DNA from: Siphonodentalium dalli
Lineage: Eukaryota; Mollusca; Scaphopoda; Gadilida; Siphonodentaliidae
Direction of reading: 5' to 3'
DNA length: 64,000 nt
Assembly: GCA_032622095.1 (NCBI GenBank)
Contig: CP136067.1
Coordinates: 45,737,549-45,801,548 of the forward strand
Position numbers and translations under genes: made by a program. Below, piece after piece: positions 11,487 through 22,605 of the stretch. Each line of letters starts with the position of its first letter. Positions within the stretch are counted from its first letter, which is position 1. The notes beneath the pieces are model-generated. The model saw nothing but the letters and a program-made list of their open reading frames with translations, was not told the origin of the DNA and searched no databases.

Positions 11487-11707
11487 AGCTTGCTAGTGTT
11501 ATATGTACTAGGAAACGTGAATGATAATCCAAAGTGACTGATCGCTCAGCAACATGCAGACGTCATGACGTAAATATATGCATCACTACGTGTGACGAAC
11601 ATTCGTTATATCGCCGTGTTTGTGTCCCTTGGTGTTGATTCCCATTCAAAGTAAACAGCTGAGTAGTTTAATTCGCGGAACAGATCAAAAGTGATAATTA
11701 TGGCATG
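11487..11707. other. Unannotated DNA
   Basis: A CRE-like GACGTCATGACGT string lies near 11560. Nothing else was seen. Confidence 0.3.
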
Positions 11708-11771
11708 AATAAAATACACGCATAGTAGCCGAGAGTACAAAATGTTCACCACTCGTGGTATTGTGGCTTTA

Positions 11772-12223
11772 GGTTACAAACACCTAATTATTTTTCCATA
11801 GGCGACAGTGTTAACTAAAAGTCCCGCCGGCCATAGGTTAAACCTATTTGAACTTAAAGTGGTCAATTTTCCCTTAGAACGTCATCCGCTGCACCAGTAT
11901 GTGACAAAAAACGCGCCCCTTTCGGTATTTTTTTCAAACGATAATCTTGCATTTCCACAATTACCCCATTTACTGCACAAAAATCAGCAGCGTAAAAATA
12001 CCCAGACCCCTTCCGTAACTTTTGGACACCACTACACTCTTCCTGGACATCTAAACATACACGATCGCCATATTTACGTAGGCTATGATTTTATGTTCCC
12101 GATTGGGGATATTTCCCTCAATGATAATCAACCAATCAGCAGCCAGATTTTTTTTTATGCTGACTCGAGTTTCACTTTAAGAACTCAAGAAGCGTAACGC
12201 TATATAATTAGTTGCTTGTAACC
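11772..12223. repeat. Module A', left copy
   Basis: Left terminal module of composite 2. The frame at 11808-12197 is open by chance and is partly shared with the right copy, where it is broken. Confidence 0.8.
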
Positions 12224-13102
12224 TATAATTGTAAAGAAAATCTAACTTTGATCGTGTAAACCGCGCCAATTTCACAAAAAAGCTTTACTGTGATACGATA
12301 GAAACATAGGAGTCATTGGACATCCTATTATCTCCCAGCGGTCCTTTAACCCACATACCCCGTTTTAAAATTAACCAATTTTTGGGGGTAAGAAATAACA
12401 CCAATAATCGCATCCTGATAACTCTGGAATCACAGTTTAGTAGAAAAAATACTGTCTCATGTCATGCTTGTCATAGACATATACTGCACAGTGTCCCATG
12501 TCCATGCACTTACTAATGGCAATATTATGACCACCAATGTGACCACACCCAAAATTCAGGGTTTTTCATCATAATTTAATTTGTAAAATCCGACTCGCGT
12601 GCATAACGCACACGATAGAAAGGCATATGTATAAGTTTTGAAAACTATTTACGTATATCTACCATACGCTTAAAGGAATTTATCTAATTTTGAACAGTAC
12701 AATGTTTAATTGGATTTGAAATAGACCCCCCCCCCCCTAAAAATTTCACCATCCTACGATGATTTGTTTCAATGATAGGCGGTTATCCCTTTAAATTTCA
12801 GTACTTTTTAGGAGTTTGAGTCGAATTCCTATTATAGAAACTTCCATCACATCGATCGTGCTATTTTGAACATTAAAGGTCCACCCATATGCACAAAATT
12901 GATGATTTTCAGAAAATTACGCCTCCGGAAAAAGTTGAAGTTCCGGCGACAGATGGTTAATAAATGTCTCGCATAATCTGAAAATGGGTCGGTAGGGCGT
13001 AAAAATACAATAGCTCAACAAAACAAGACAGACTTTGTTTATCAGTGTTTCTAAATTCGCTGCCCTGAACGATATTTGAAAAATGTGAATTTTCTGCCTA
13101 TA
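12224..13102. repeat. Middle segment B' of composite 2
   Basis: Non-coding, close in length to unit B of composite 1 (879 against 893-902 bp) but without convincing sequence similarity. Includes a 13-base C run near 12726. Confidence 0.6.
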
Positions 13103-13553
13103 GGTTACAAACACCTAATTATTTTCCATAGACGACAGTGTTAACTAAAAGTCCCGCCGGCCATGGGTTAAGCCTATTTGAACTTCAAGTGGTCAATGTT
13201 CCCTTAGAACGTCATCCGCTGCACCAGTATGTGACAACAAACGCGACCTTTTCGGTATTTTTTTCAAACGATAATCTTGCATTTCCACAACTACCCCATT
13301 TACTGCACAAAAATCAGCAGCATAAATATACCCAGACCCCTTCCGTAACTTTTGGACAGCACTAGACTCTTTCTGGACATCTAAATTTACACGATCGCCA
13401 TATTTACGTAGGTATGATTTTCTGTTCCCAATTAGGGATATTTCCCTCAATGATAATCAACCAATCAGCAGCCAGATTTTTTGTTTATGCTGACTCGAGT
13501 TTCACTGTAAAAACTCAAGAAGCGTAACTCTATATAATTAGTTGCTTGTAACC
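13103..13553. repeat. Module A', right copy
   Basis: Right terminal module of composite 2, same orientation as the left one, with scattered substitutions and small indels. Confidence 0.8.
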
Positions 13554-13655
13554 TTTAACTACTCGCAAAAAGGCTCGTGGTTAAAACGACAATTCCACTC
13601 GTGAAAATGTTGTATTCTCGGCTACTATAGGTGTATTCTATATATTACCTCGGGT

Positions 13656-15243
13656 GCGTTTTTATTATGTATTTAGTTCAGGCTTCAAGTGCCGTATATA
13701 ACTGCACATAGATCATATCATTCCATTATGTTTTTGGTTAGCTAAATGTACACAAGAGATGGTTCAATGCCGAAACAAATATGAACGGTGCAATATATCA
13801 GAATTATAAATATTATTGAGAATTGTGTTAACAGAATTTGATAATCTCTCCCGAAATCCATGCACAACCTTTCGTATCAAAACTGGAAAAAAGCACACTC
13901 CATGTGTACGTAGCTCAGTTTTTGTTTTCTTTATTCTATCTGCCATATACAGTCAGTTCGCTGCAAAGTCTCTTTAGAAGGCGCCCCATTCGTGAATTTT
14001 CTAAAAATCTCAATTTCAAAATATCAATTTGAAGGAAAAAATCATTATCCGTTATAACCAATGTATGCTATTGTACTATAACAACAACAACTCTTATCCC
14101 CACAAGATGAATCAGTAATTAGTAGGTAAGTTGTGCCAGATTATTGAATACGTGGTTGAATAATAGTTCTGTTGTTTTATGTTTTGGTCCTTTACCCCGA
14201 TAACAATAGGCTGCCAAAAACTAAATTATACAATGAAAAATGTTTTATTTATTTTCTCGCAGACAGTAGCGCGTACCCTAGTTGGGTTCATAGTTTAATA
14301 ATGCAGTTTATCTTACAATATAGCTATATTTCATCAAATACACGCGAAAACGCCTAGGCGGTTTCCGATCTTGTATCCTGGATGGCAACAAGGATATCTT
14401 CGATGGCAACAGCTGGTGCACGTGCGTTTCGACAACTGGCTTGTTTTCAAAACAAAACGTCTAAATAACCAACTAAAAGTCGTAAAATAATATATTCGTG
14501 TGCTACGAATGTAAAATAATCAATAATTAGTTCAATAAAGTTGACAAAATGTGGAGACAGGGCCCAAAAAGCTCAAAATAACCACCCAAAAATGTTTGGA
14601 AATCGAAAAAGTAACGAAGTTTACACATTGTTAACAGAGCGCACGAATACGGACTATTTTGACAATTTCTATTTTAGCGAAGTAGGGAATTCCCCGTAAT
14701 TCAGTACGGTCTTGATCAAAAGCTACTGAACGCATTTTTTATTCGATAAAATACAGAATGGAAAATCAAATTAATTTTATCTTATGTTAAGGATATAAAA
14801 CACAATACTTACGAAAAGTCCGTGATTTAGTGCATTTCCTCTAAATGAAGTTTAATGGGTTATTTTAGTGCGAGTCAGAACTCGATTGTCGAAGTGTCGG
14901 AAAGTTCAAAATTCACCAAAACTCTGAATGGACAGTCATCTACGGCAATGCCTCTCGCCAACACTATCACTATCCAAGGAGATTGCACCATAAAATAATA
15001 CAATTATCCTGTTAAAAGTGACAATTATGTCGAACATATGAATCGAAAATATCGTCGCCTCTTCATTGAATCGGATTCCAGCCAAAGTGAATTTGAATAG
15101 TGACGTGAATTTCTGAGAATTTGACTTATCACAACGTCGCGTGCTGAGAATATTGTGTACGTTGTGTGTTGCGCGTAATAAAATAGTTCCTGTTTTAAAT
15201 TGAGTTTTATTGCATTTTTATGGGACGAATTGTAAGATAAATT
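13656..15243. other. Unannotated AT-rich DNA
   Basis: About 1.6 kb without a recognisable coding segment, tandem repeat or terminal-repeat pair. Short frames only. Confidence 0.4.
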
Positions 15244-15402
15244 GGTTATCATCACCCTGTGTGTTTCTGAGATCCGTATTCAAGTCTCGCTGCCTTCTCT
15301 GGGCTGTCTATCGACTCGTCCTACGGACTCGTCGATAGACTGCCCAGAGAAGGCAGCTCGACTTGAATACGGATCTCAGAAACACACATGGTGGTGATAA
15401 CC
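15244..15402. repeat. Foldback palindrome, arms about 75 bp
   Basis: GGTTATCATCACC opens the left arm and GGTGGTGATAACC closes the right. The arms match over roughly 75 bp with a few mismatches and almost no loop (centre near 15320). It would form a long hairpin in RNA or a cruciform in DNA. No transposase is encoded. Likely a foldback or MITE-type element; no clear target duplication was found. Confidence 0.85.
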
Positions 15403-15520
15403 TATATATATTTTATGAAAATATTTCCTGTCCAACTACACGAAAACATTTTATTTTTATTTTTTAAAACCACTTTTTTCATAATTCAAACAGATCTCTC
15501 ATATTATGAGGATAAATACG

Positions 15521-15639
15521 TGTTGTTATAATACTATCTATATACATTGATTATAAAAGATAAATGATTGTTTGAAATTGAATTTTTTTGAAAATTCACG
15601 AATGAGGCGCCTCCTTAAACACATGATTCTTTTCTTAGT

Positions 15640-15647
<8 letters not shown>
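15521..15647. repeat. Left copy of a 127-bp direct repeat flanking LINE-B
   Basis: Starts TGTTGTTATAATAC and ends TAGTCGTGATAT. Read base by base it is identical to 22479-22605. Interpreted as an exceptionally long target-site duplication. Confidence 0.85.

Positions 15648-15676
<29 letters not shown>
15643..15676. repeat. (AT)n tail of LINE-B
   Basis: About 16 AT dinucleotides, exactly at the 3' end of the minus-strand LINE and next to the target duplication. This is where non-LTR elements carry a simple-repeat tail. Confidence 0.85.
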
Positions 15677-15677
<1 letters not shown>

Positions 15678-16246
15678 TTATTATCCTCCATATATGGAGA
15701 TTCATATATAAATGTGTATATTATGAGAAGAAACACAATTTGGTACATAACACAGTGTATAAGAAATTTAAGATTACAAACATATCTACAACACATATCT
15801 CAATATGTATGATGAACCAATTACACATGCACATATACACACATTCATGCACTACATAAAGTAGACATTCCATTCTACAGCCATATCGTACTTACAGACA
15901 GAGAAATAGCATACTCCGAGACGACCAAGCCGGAGTTGGACCCAAATCAGGGATCTCTCTCTCTGGAAGACCCGCAAACGCCAATGCCTTTGTGCAGTCT
16001 TATCGACTCGGAGCCGACCATTTCCCCAGCACCACTCATGTAGATATACACAGCCATACCGTACTTACAGACACAGAGACGACAGTCAGACAAGCAGGCA
16101 TACGAGACAAACAATCAAGTGGCAGACATACATACAGACAAATTTACTTACTGTTAAAACAATACACAGATACATGTGATATGAACAATTACGAATATGC
16201 TTATAACTGCATGTTATGGTCGAGTTTATATGAAGGTTTGTGAGAT
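15677..16246 (-). other. 3' untranslated region of LINE-B
   Basis: Non-coding tail between the ORF2 stop and the simple repeat, ending in a CTCC-palindrome hairpin and AATAAAG. The same hairpin-plus-AATAAAG arrangement ends the 1446-bp unit near 50236. Confidence 0.6.
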
Positions 16247-18984
16247 CTAGTCAGGACTTGGCGTCAGTCGATCAACATATACTCTCCAGAGGAATGCAGC
16301 TTTGTTGACGAAAAAGTCTATTAGTTTATTTTCTTCTTCGGTAGTACAGTATATGTTTTCATGTATACCTGTTAGTAGAACGCGCGTTTTGGATTCTCCG
16401 TCAAGTTTGTCATACTGCATATAAATGTCTACATGAAATATGTTCAGCAACTCAAATTCAAAATTATTTCGATCATCACAAATGGAAGAACATTCGATTA
16501 AGGCATGTTTGACAATATCTCTATACTTGTTGTCACATAAAACGCAAGTTTCCTCATTTGTTTCGAGGATACAAATAAGACGTGCAATAATCAAATATGC
16601 TTTTCTGTGTGCTGGGTATATTCGGCAATTTTCCCATAGCCGGGACATACATAATTTTGGATGGACGCCAGAGAACCTGGCAAGTCGAGTATCCTCCTTT
16701 AAGCTCATTTCCCAATATTCTCCATTAAATTTTGACCATGACTCATTTATCGCACATTTCCAAGTAGATTTCTTCGGGAATATTGAGTTTTCGATGTAGT
16801 TCACAAGGGACTCTGTCATTTTATATTTGCTAAGGACGAAGATAATATCAGACGCGTAACTAGATTGGTAGCTTGAAACACCTAAGGTGTACTGATATGA
16901 GCGAGTAAGAAATACTTGCTTTACCGTTTTGGAAACTTTTAGGTTGCACAACGAGCCAAAGAATGACAATTTACGTTTTTCAATAAGAGACACCATAGAT
17001 GAAGTTCCAACTAATCCTTGAGCTATAATTGTTTTTGTGCGATGATGACGACCCTGGTAATACTTTAAGCAGAATCTGTGTGTTCTTTCAAGTCGATCAA
17101 TGTGAGTTTGATTTAAGCTCCAGAGGAGTTCAGAACCGTACAGGCCTTTTGGTATAACCACTGACGAATAAATTAACGAGCAACTTTTGGGGGTCATACC
17201 ACCGGGGTAGAGGCCATCATTGTTCAACATCATAAACGTGCTACGGGTCTTATCGCATATGTGATCAGTGAACATTCCGTTGCAATCGTACTTGTCAAGT
17301 AAGATACCTATATGAGTGGTGTTCGTACTTTCTTCGATATCTGAGGTACCTAGGTTCCAGAGACGACTTTGACGCGAAAATTCTGCTTTGGTTTCATTGA
17401 ATACTACTATGGTGCATTTGGATGGATTATATTTATACCGCCATTTGTTGCTGTACTCGTTGCAAATATCACAAAGCGCCGATAAGCCAGATTTATTTAG
17501 TGATAATAGAACCATGTCATCTGCATGGGTTGGGCACGTACAATTTACACCGAGCATGTTCATGCCAAATGGTGAGTTTGCAAGTATATGTAATAATTCG
17601 TCGACGTAGATCATATAGTACAAAGGGGAGAGGATACCCCCCTGCCTTGCTCCCTGTCTCACATCAAACCACCTGGATAAAACGTTATTGTGACGAATAG
17701 AGCATGTGACGTTGGTTAGAAGTTCGTGCATCAATCGAAGTAAATTTCCTCTGAACCCACATCCATGCAGCTTGTATAATAATCCGTTGACCCAGACGGT
17801 ATCGAATGCCTTCCAAACATCTAAAAAGAGACTATACAGTTTTTGTTTACTTTCGGATACATAGGATATACATTCTTTTATTACATATGATGCAATTGTT
17901 GCGTTTATGCCTTTTTGGAATCCGTGTTGAAGTGGATGTACATCAAGTAATTTTGGCGCGTACAGTTCTATTCTAGTTTGTAAAACTTTTTCGAGTAACT
18001 TGTACAAAGTTGGCATTAGTGTTATAGCTCTGTAACTGTCAAAATGTGTTCTGGGTTTTGAGCCACCTTTATATAATGTTATTATTAAACCGCGCTTTAA
18101 CTGGGATGGGACCGTTTGTGTTTGAATCAGGATTGTTAGGAGATTCGAAATCGTCTGAGTCAACTTCTGACTTCCATATATCAAATGCTCGTTCGAAATC
18201 CCATCCCAACCAGTTGCTTTTCCAAAGCTGAGACTGCGATACACAGTATGTAATTCGTCTGCAGTTACTGAAAAGATTATGCGTTTATCGATATCATCAG
18301 ATTGACCACTACCTATTTCTCGCGTAACAAATTAATTTATGTAATTAAAGTTTTGAGTGTCAAATTCAGGTCGATACAACGGTGAATATAGTTTCTCAAA
18401 ATAAGATGCCCATCCTTCTGCGATATCACTATCATGACGAAGAGTTTGTCCTTCATACGTGAAAAATGCATTCTTATCTATATGAGTTCTCTGTCGCTTC
18501 GTGTTTAATGCGCGGAATAAATAGTTTTGATCAAGTTGAGCACGTTCATCGATTTTATCATTTAGTTCGGCCAAGTATGTAGCAGATGCTTTTCTATATT
18601 CTCTCCGGAAATCACGTTTTGCAGTTTTATAAATCGTGTAACTGTCAGACTGGGTATCTGAGCGAGGTCTACCTCCATCCACCCAATTTTGCCGGACAGT
18701 CCGCATAATTTTGTGCATATTTTTCAAATTTTCGTTCCAAAAAGGTTTCAGATGTTTATTAAATTTCTTTTTCGGCAAACTTGCCTCGGTGGCTTTCGAT
18801 ATAGTGCTTACAATGGCATCGTACATTTTACAAGGATCGGTTTCGTGTTCTGATAAATGATCAAATTTGTTGAGCTGCGCATCAATGCTTTGCCTATAAT
18901 TGTGTAAAATTTCTGGTTCAGATTTAGCCTTTTTCCAGTCAACAATTCCCTGACCTGTAACACCCGTTGTTTCTACATGTACAT

Positions 18985-21623
18985 AAATAAATAAATAATA
19001 AATAAATTTAGTTTAAAGCCGTAAATCCTCATAGAGCTCTTAGGCTTTACATCAATACATATATAATGATGATTAGAATATAGTAAGAAATATCAATTAT
19101 GTACAATGAGCTGCTCATCTGGCTACCATCAGTGGATCGGATGATACACACGTTGAAACAGATGCGTTTTAAGTTTAGATGTGAACATTTTAAGCGACTG
19201 GGGTGCCCTCAAGTGAGCAGGCAATTTATTCCAGAGAAATGGTGAAGCCACGGAAAAGGCCCGGTCACCAGCTGTTACGAGGTCACCCGGTACAAACACA
19301 AGGCTGTGAGAACTTTCAGACCGCAGAGGCCGCGGAGGAACATATCGAGAAATCAAGTCTGCCAAGTATGATGGGGCCTCGCTATTCAGACACTTGTGCG
19401 TTAATTTCAAAATTTTGAATTCAATCCGTTCCCTCGGAGGTAACCAGTGGAGCTCGCGCAATAATGGCGTGACGTGATCATATTTACGGCTCATAAAAAT
19501 AACTCGTGATGCAGATTTCTGCACATTTTCGATTTTGTCCAAGATAGACTGGTTGCAGCCGTACAACAGAGAATTGCAGTAGTCCAGACGACTTGTAACG
19601 AAGGCATGTACTAGCTGTTTTGTGGTCTCGACGTCGATAACATTCCGCACCCTGCTGATATTTCTAAGATGGTAATACGAGGACCTGCACACTTGCTCGA
19701 TGTGTTTTTCAGCAGACAGGTTCTCGTCCAAGAAATATCCGAGGTTGCGGACTGTGCTGGATGGCGAGACAACACTGCCTTCAATATTGAGACTATGTTT
19801 AGAACATTTTGAAAGTTGCTGTCGCAAACCAATATATATTATTTCAGTTTTATCTGCATTCAATTTTAAGAAGTTGATTGTCATCCATGATCGAATATCA
19901 GCCACACATCGTTCAAGCTTATATTTGGTAGAACTTTCAGAATCAAAATCCGGCTTAAAATGAATATACAGTTGTGTGTCATCCGCATAGAAGTGAAAAG
20001 ATAATTCATGTCGTCTAATGATGTCGCCAAGGGGTAGTACATATATAGTGTAGAGCAACGGCCCCAGCACTGATCCCTGTGGAACGCCGAATTTAAGAGA
20101 AGCTGCTTTCGATGTGGAACCGGAAACGGCAACCCTCTGCGTACGGTCGTGTAGGTAGGATCGAAACCAGTCCAATGCGGTCCCGACAATCCCAAGACGA
20201 TCGGAAAGTCTGTTTAAAAGGACAGCGTGGTCGATCGTGTCGAACGCTGCGCTTAAGTCGAGGAGCACGAGGCACGATACCTGTTGTTTGTCCATGGCTT
20301 GCAGTATGTCATTCTGCACTCGCAAAAGCGCAGTTTCAGTACTGCAAAATGACCTATACGCGGACTGGAAGACTTCTGCTGAACCATCCCCTTTAAGGTG
20401 GTCGCGGACTTGCTTGGCGACCTCACGCTCAATAACCTTCGACAAGAAGGAAAGATTAGATACCGGTCGGTAGTTTTTCAGCGTCTCCGGATCCAGCCCC
20501 GGCTTCTTGGTGAGTGGTGTTACAAGAGCCTGCTTCATCGACGTTGGGAAAACTCCGGTAGAAAGTGACGTGTTAACTATATCAAGAATCCATGGCATCA
20601 GCGCAGGGAGACAGGCTTTTAGTAACACAGTTGGGATGACATCAAGTTTGCATTGCTTGGATGGTGCATGCTGGATGGTCTTAGTAAGCTCCTCAGATGA
20701 AATCGATCGAAAACTATCAAGAATGGTCGGCAACGAAACGAGTGAGTCCGAAATCGTACCACTATCAGATACACTGTCCAGAATTGACCGTATTGTATCA
20801 ATTTTATTGACGAAGAAGTCAGAAAATTGATTCGCCAAAATTTCAGTTGACGAATGCTCGGGTAGTATCGGCTTCGGTTTACGATGGAGAAGTTTATCAA
20901 TCACCTCCGACATAACCTTTGGCTTCGTTTTGTTATCAGATATGATCGAAGTAAAATACGCTGCTTTAGACTGGCGTATCAGTTGGTTGACAACTGTTTT
21001 CTGTGTGACAAAGTTTGTTCGGTCACTGTTGAGTTTGGACGACCTCCATCGCAGCTCAAGTTTCCTTCGTTCACGTTTCGCATCTCTGATCTCATGATTA
21101 AACCAAGGAGAATGATGTTGTCTGGATACCGTCCTGGATTTTTCTGGCGCGAAACGATCAATGAGACTCTTGGAGAGGCGAGTAAACTTATCGAGGGATT
21201 CATCAACTGGCAGGTGTAGGGTTATAGCATCATTTGATGACACTAATGCCTCCGAGAACTCGGACGGTTGAATGTCTCTCAGTTTACGATATTTGATGGT
21301 CTGTTTGAACGGCTGTGGGCTTGGTATTCGGATATCGAATTTAACCATGAAGTGATCGGAAAGGGCTATGTCATGCACCTCCAGTTTCTGCACTAAGTGG
21401 CTCTCTGACTCCCGAACAATTATCAGGTCGAGTGTGTGGCCCGCTACATGAGTGGGCACATGAACAAGCTGAACTAGTTCCATGGACTTTAACAAGGCCA
21501 GGAATTTAATGGCGTCACCATCATCAGCGACATCGAGATGGAAGTTGAAGTCGCCACATATGATAAATGGTCCATTTGAAGTGGCAAAGTTTCCGAGAAA
21601 TTCGATAACGCATTTCAAATAGC
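18985..21623 (-). mobile_element. L2-clade LINE, 5'-truncated, nested in LINE-B
   Basis: The 3' end on the minus strand shows the L2-type tail: a stem-loop (TAAAGCCTAAGAGCTC...GGCTTTA near 19012-19050) followed by an ATTT-rich simple repeat at 18985-19010. The 5' end cuts into the endonuclease domain. It separates two parts of the LINE-B ORF2 that read on directly in the LINE-B2 relative, proving insertion after LINE-B. I could not match a target duplication. Confidence 0.8.
19129..21618 (-). CDS. L2-clade ORF2 protein, N-terminally truncated, otherwise open
   Basis: An 829-codon frame without interruption. It opens part-way through the endonuclease: CGDFNFHLD (near residue 20), HTLDLIIV and SDHFMVKFD remain, but the N-terminal catalytic segments are missing, so target nicking would be lost. 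The RT is complete: NYRPVSNLSFLSKVIE, LLDLSAAFDTIDHAVLL, GVPQGSVLGPLLYTIY and FYADDTQLY. The tail reads LDYCNSLLYG, LHWLPPRERIEFK and LPAHLRAPQSLKMFTSKLK, all characteristic of the L2 clade. The first methionine is simply the first ATG after the truncation point and not a native start. An open frame this long implies recent insertion. Confidence 0.9.
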   Translation of the reverse strand: MKCVIEFLGNFATSNGPFIICGDFNFHLDVADDGDAIKFLALLKSMELVQLVHVPTHVAGHTLDLIIVRESESHLVQKLEVHDIALSDHFMVKFDIRIPSPQPFKQTIKYRKLRDIQPSEFSEALVSSNDAITLHLPVDESLDKFTRLSKSLIDRFAPEKSRTVSRQHHSPWFNHEIRDAKRERRKLELRWRSSKLNSDRTNFVTQKTVVNQLIRQSKAAYFTSIISDNKTKPKVMSEVIDKLLHRKPKPILPEHSSTEILANQFSDFFVNKIDTIRSILDSVSDSGTISDSLVSLPTILDSFRSISSEELTKTIQHAPSKQCKLDVIPTVLLKACLPALMPWILDIVNTSLSTGVFPTSMKQALVTPLTKKPGLDPETLKNYRPVSNLSFLSKVIEREVAKQVRDHLKGDGSAEVFQSAYRSFCSTETALLRVQNDILQAMDKQQVSCLVLLDLSAAFDTIDHAVLLNRLSDRLGIVGTALDWFRSYLHDRTQRVAVSGSTSKAASLKFGVPQGSVLGPLLYTIYVLPLGDIIRRHELSFHFYADDTQLYIHFKPDFDSESSTKYKLERCVADIRSWMTINFLKLNADKTEIIYIGLRQQLSKCSKHSLNIEGSVVSPSSTVRNLGYFLDENLSAEKHIEQVCRSSYYHLRNISRVRNVIDVETTKQLVHAFVTSRLDYCNSLLYGCNQSILDKIENVQKSASRVIFMSRKYDHVTPLLRELHWLPPRERIEFKILKLTHKCLNSEAPSYLADLISRYVPPRPLRSESSHSLVFVPGDLVTAGDRAFSVASPFLWNKLPAHLRAPQSLKMFTSKLKTHLFQRVYHPIH

Positions 21624-22478
21624 ATTCTCAGAGTGACTGGCCTATGATTGGATACATCGATTGCATCATCGTTTAATACGTGTACTTCTTGTATGAAAGG
21701 AATAAGAGTATGAGGAATCAAGATATGATCAACGATCGTTCATTCATACCGCCCATCGCCAAATGGAATACATGTTGTGCGCGGATTATCCTGGCAAAAA
21801 GTGCGATTGACGGACACCATTTTGATTCGTTTGACAAGATTTTTGAATGCCATGTTTCGGTCATCTGACTTTTCAAATTGCCCGTTAAAATCTCCCATCA
21901 CTATTACATTGCCATAAGTTTTGTACATATCACAAATATCGCCAAGAGATCTTGCATATTCTTCGTAATGTTCCGCCGTGTAATTTGTAGAAGGTAGATA
22001 TACCTGTAATATGTATATGAAGCATTCATCTGTTACTTGAAATTGAATCCCTATTATTCTATCGTCATCTATAGCGAGGGGACTTATGCGTTTAGACAGT
22101 CTCTTGTGCCATAACAACGCAACCCCACCACTTGGTCTCCCTCTTTTGTTGGGGATTCTTTGACGGGAATCGGACACTGCATGAAATTCATAAAACTTGT
22201 CGAGCGAACCAAGAAAGTGTATATCACATTGATAGAGCCAGTGCTCACTCAATCCGATAATATCATGGTCGCCACGTTTAAGCAAATGACTGAGGTAATA
22301 GCCAGATGACATGATACCGGTGGCATTCCATGTAATTAGATTGAGATTAACGGTTTCCATTGTGTGTTTATAGTTGATAGCTGATAAGTCAGCGTTGTGA
22401 GTATGATTAACGTTCAATATCAAATATAAGATCAATGCTAGCAATGCACCGATATTACACATAATAAGAAATTAACAT

Positions 22479-22605
22479 TGTTGTTATAATACTATCTATA
22501 TACATTGATTATAAAAGATAAATGATTGTTTGAAATTGAATTTTTTTGAAAATTCACGAATGAGGCGCCTCCTTAAACACATGATTCTTTTCTTAGTCGT
22601 GATAT
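22479..22605. repeat. Right copy of the 127-bp direct repeat flanking LINE-B
   Basis: Identical on reading to 15521-15647. Immediately downstream the text (GGTCCAGCGGCTG...GACGCTAAACCC) resembles a SINE tail also seen at 23690, so the target was probably the end of a SINE-like repeat. Confidence 0.85.

Larger units (their letters stand above)
11772..13553. mobile_element. Composite element 2 (A'-B'-A', same plan as composite 1)
   Basis: Direct terminal modules 11772-12223 and 13103-13553 surround an 879-bp middle. Each module starts GGTTACAAACACCTAATTAT and ends ATAATTAGTTGCTTGTAACC, inverted termini with mismatches. TTTA sits directly outside both ends (11768-11771 and 13554-13557), a 4-bp target duplication. 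The inner borders read TATA at both junctions. The module shares TTTTCCATAGGC, CAGTG.TAAC and ACCAATCAG blocks with module A of composite 1, so the two are diverged members of one group. Divergence between the two modules is visibly greater than in composite 1, implying an older copy. Confidence 0.75.
11708..13646. repeat. Foldback element split by composite 2
   Basis: The arm at 11708-11764 (contains CATAGTAGCCGAGAGTAC) is the reverse complement, with some mismatches, of 13589-13646 (contains GTATTCTCGGCTACTATAG). Removing composite 2 (11772-13553) and one TTTA leaves a ~160-bp palindrome with a short loop, like the other foldbacks in this window. The composite therefore landed in the loop of a pre-existing foldback. 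Confidence 0.7.
16247..22462 (-). pseudogene. LINE-B ORF2: APE endonuclease, RT and C-terminal zinc motif, interrupted by L2
   Basis: From 22462 the protein begins with an endonuclease: ITWNATGIMSS, SEHWL, VYLPSTNYT, MGDFNG, then VDHILIPH and SNHRPV. A TGA at 21740-21742 replaces a glycine present in LINE-B2. The reading stops at 21624, where L2 is inserted, and resumes in the same protein near 18970 (VDWKKAKSEPE). A TAA at 18329-18331 breaks an otherwise continuous frame. The RT then reads FGKATGWDGISNEH, YRAITLMPTLYKLLEKV, FLDVWKAFDTVW, RQGGILSPLYYMIYVDE and catalytic HADD. The C-terminus has CVLCDNKYRDIVKHALIEC, a Cys-Cys-His-Cys motif common in LINE C-termini. Apart from two stops and the nested element the frame is intact. 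The clade is not assigned. Confidence 0.85.
15648..22478 (-). mobile_element. LINE-B, non-LTR retrotransposon with 127-bp duplication
   Basis: Minus-strand element running from 22478 (5') to 15648 (3'). It starts immediately before ORF2, so compared with LINE-B2 at 25-29 kb it lacks ORF1 and is 5'-truncated. The 3' end carries the perfect palindrome CTCCATATATGGAG (15686-15699), AATAAAG and an (AT)n tail. It is flanked by identical 127-bp direct repeats. A 2.6-kb L2-clade LINE is nested at 18985-21623. Two in-frame stops are present in ORF2, so it is not autonomous now, although identical flanks argue that the insertion is fairly young. Confidence 0.85.

Noticed and set aside
11808-13365. Frames at 11808-12197 and 13138-13365 as genes
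   Set aside because: They fall in terminal modules A' and are not conserved in frame between the two copies.
15643-15676. (AT)n as an independent microsatellite
   Set aside because: Its position exactly at the LINE-B 3' end next to the duplication shows it is the element tail.
19203-21868. Many plus-strand frames of 60-110 codons
   Set aside because: Antisense shadows of the L2 and LINE-B coding regions.
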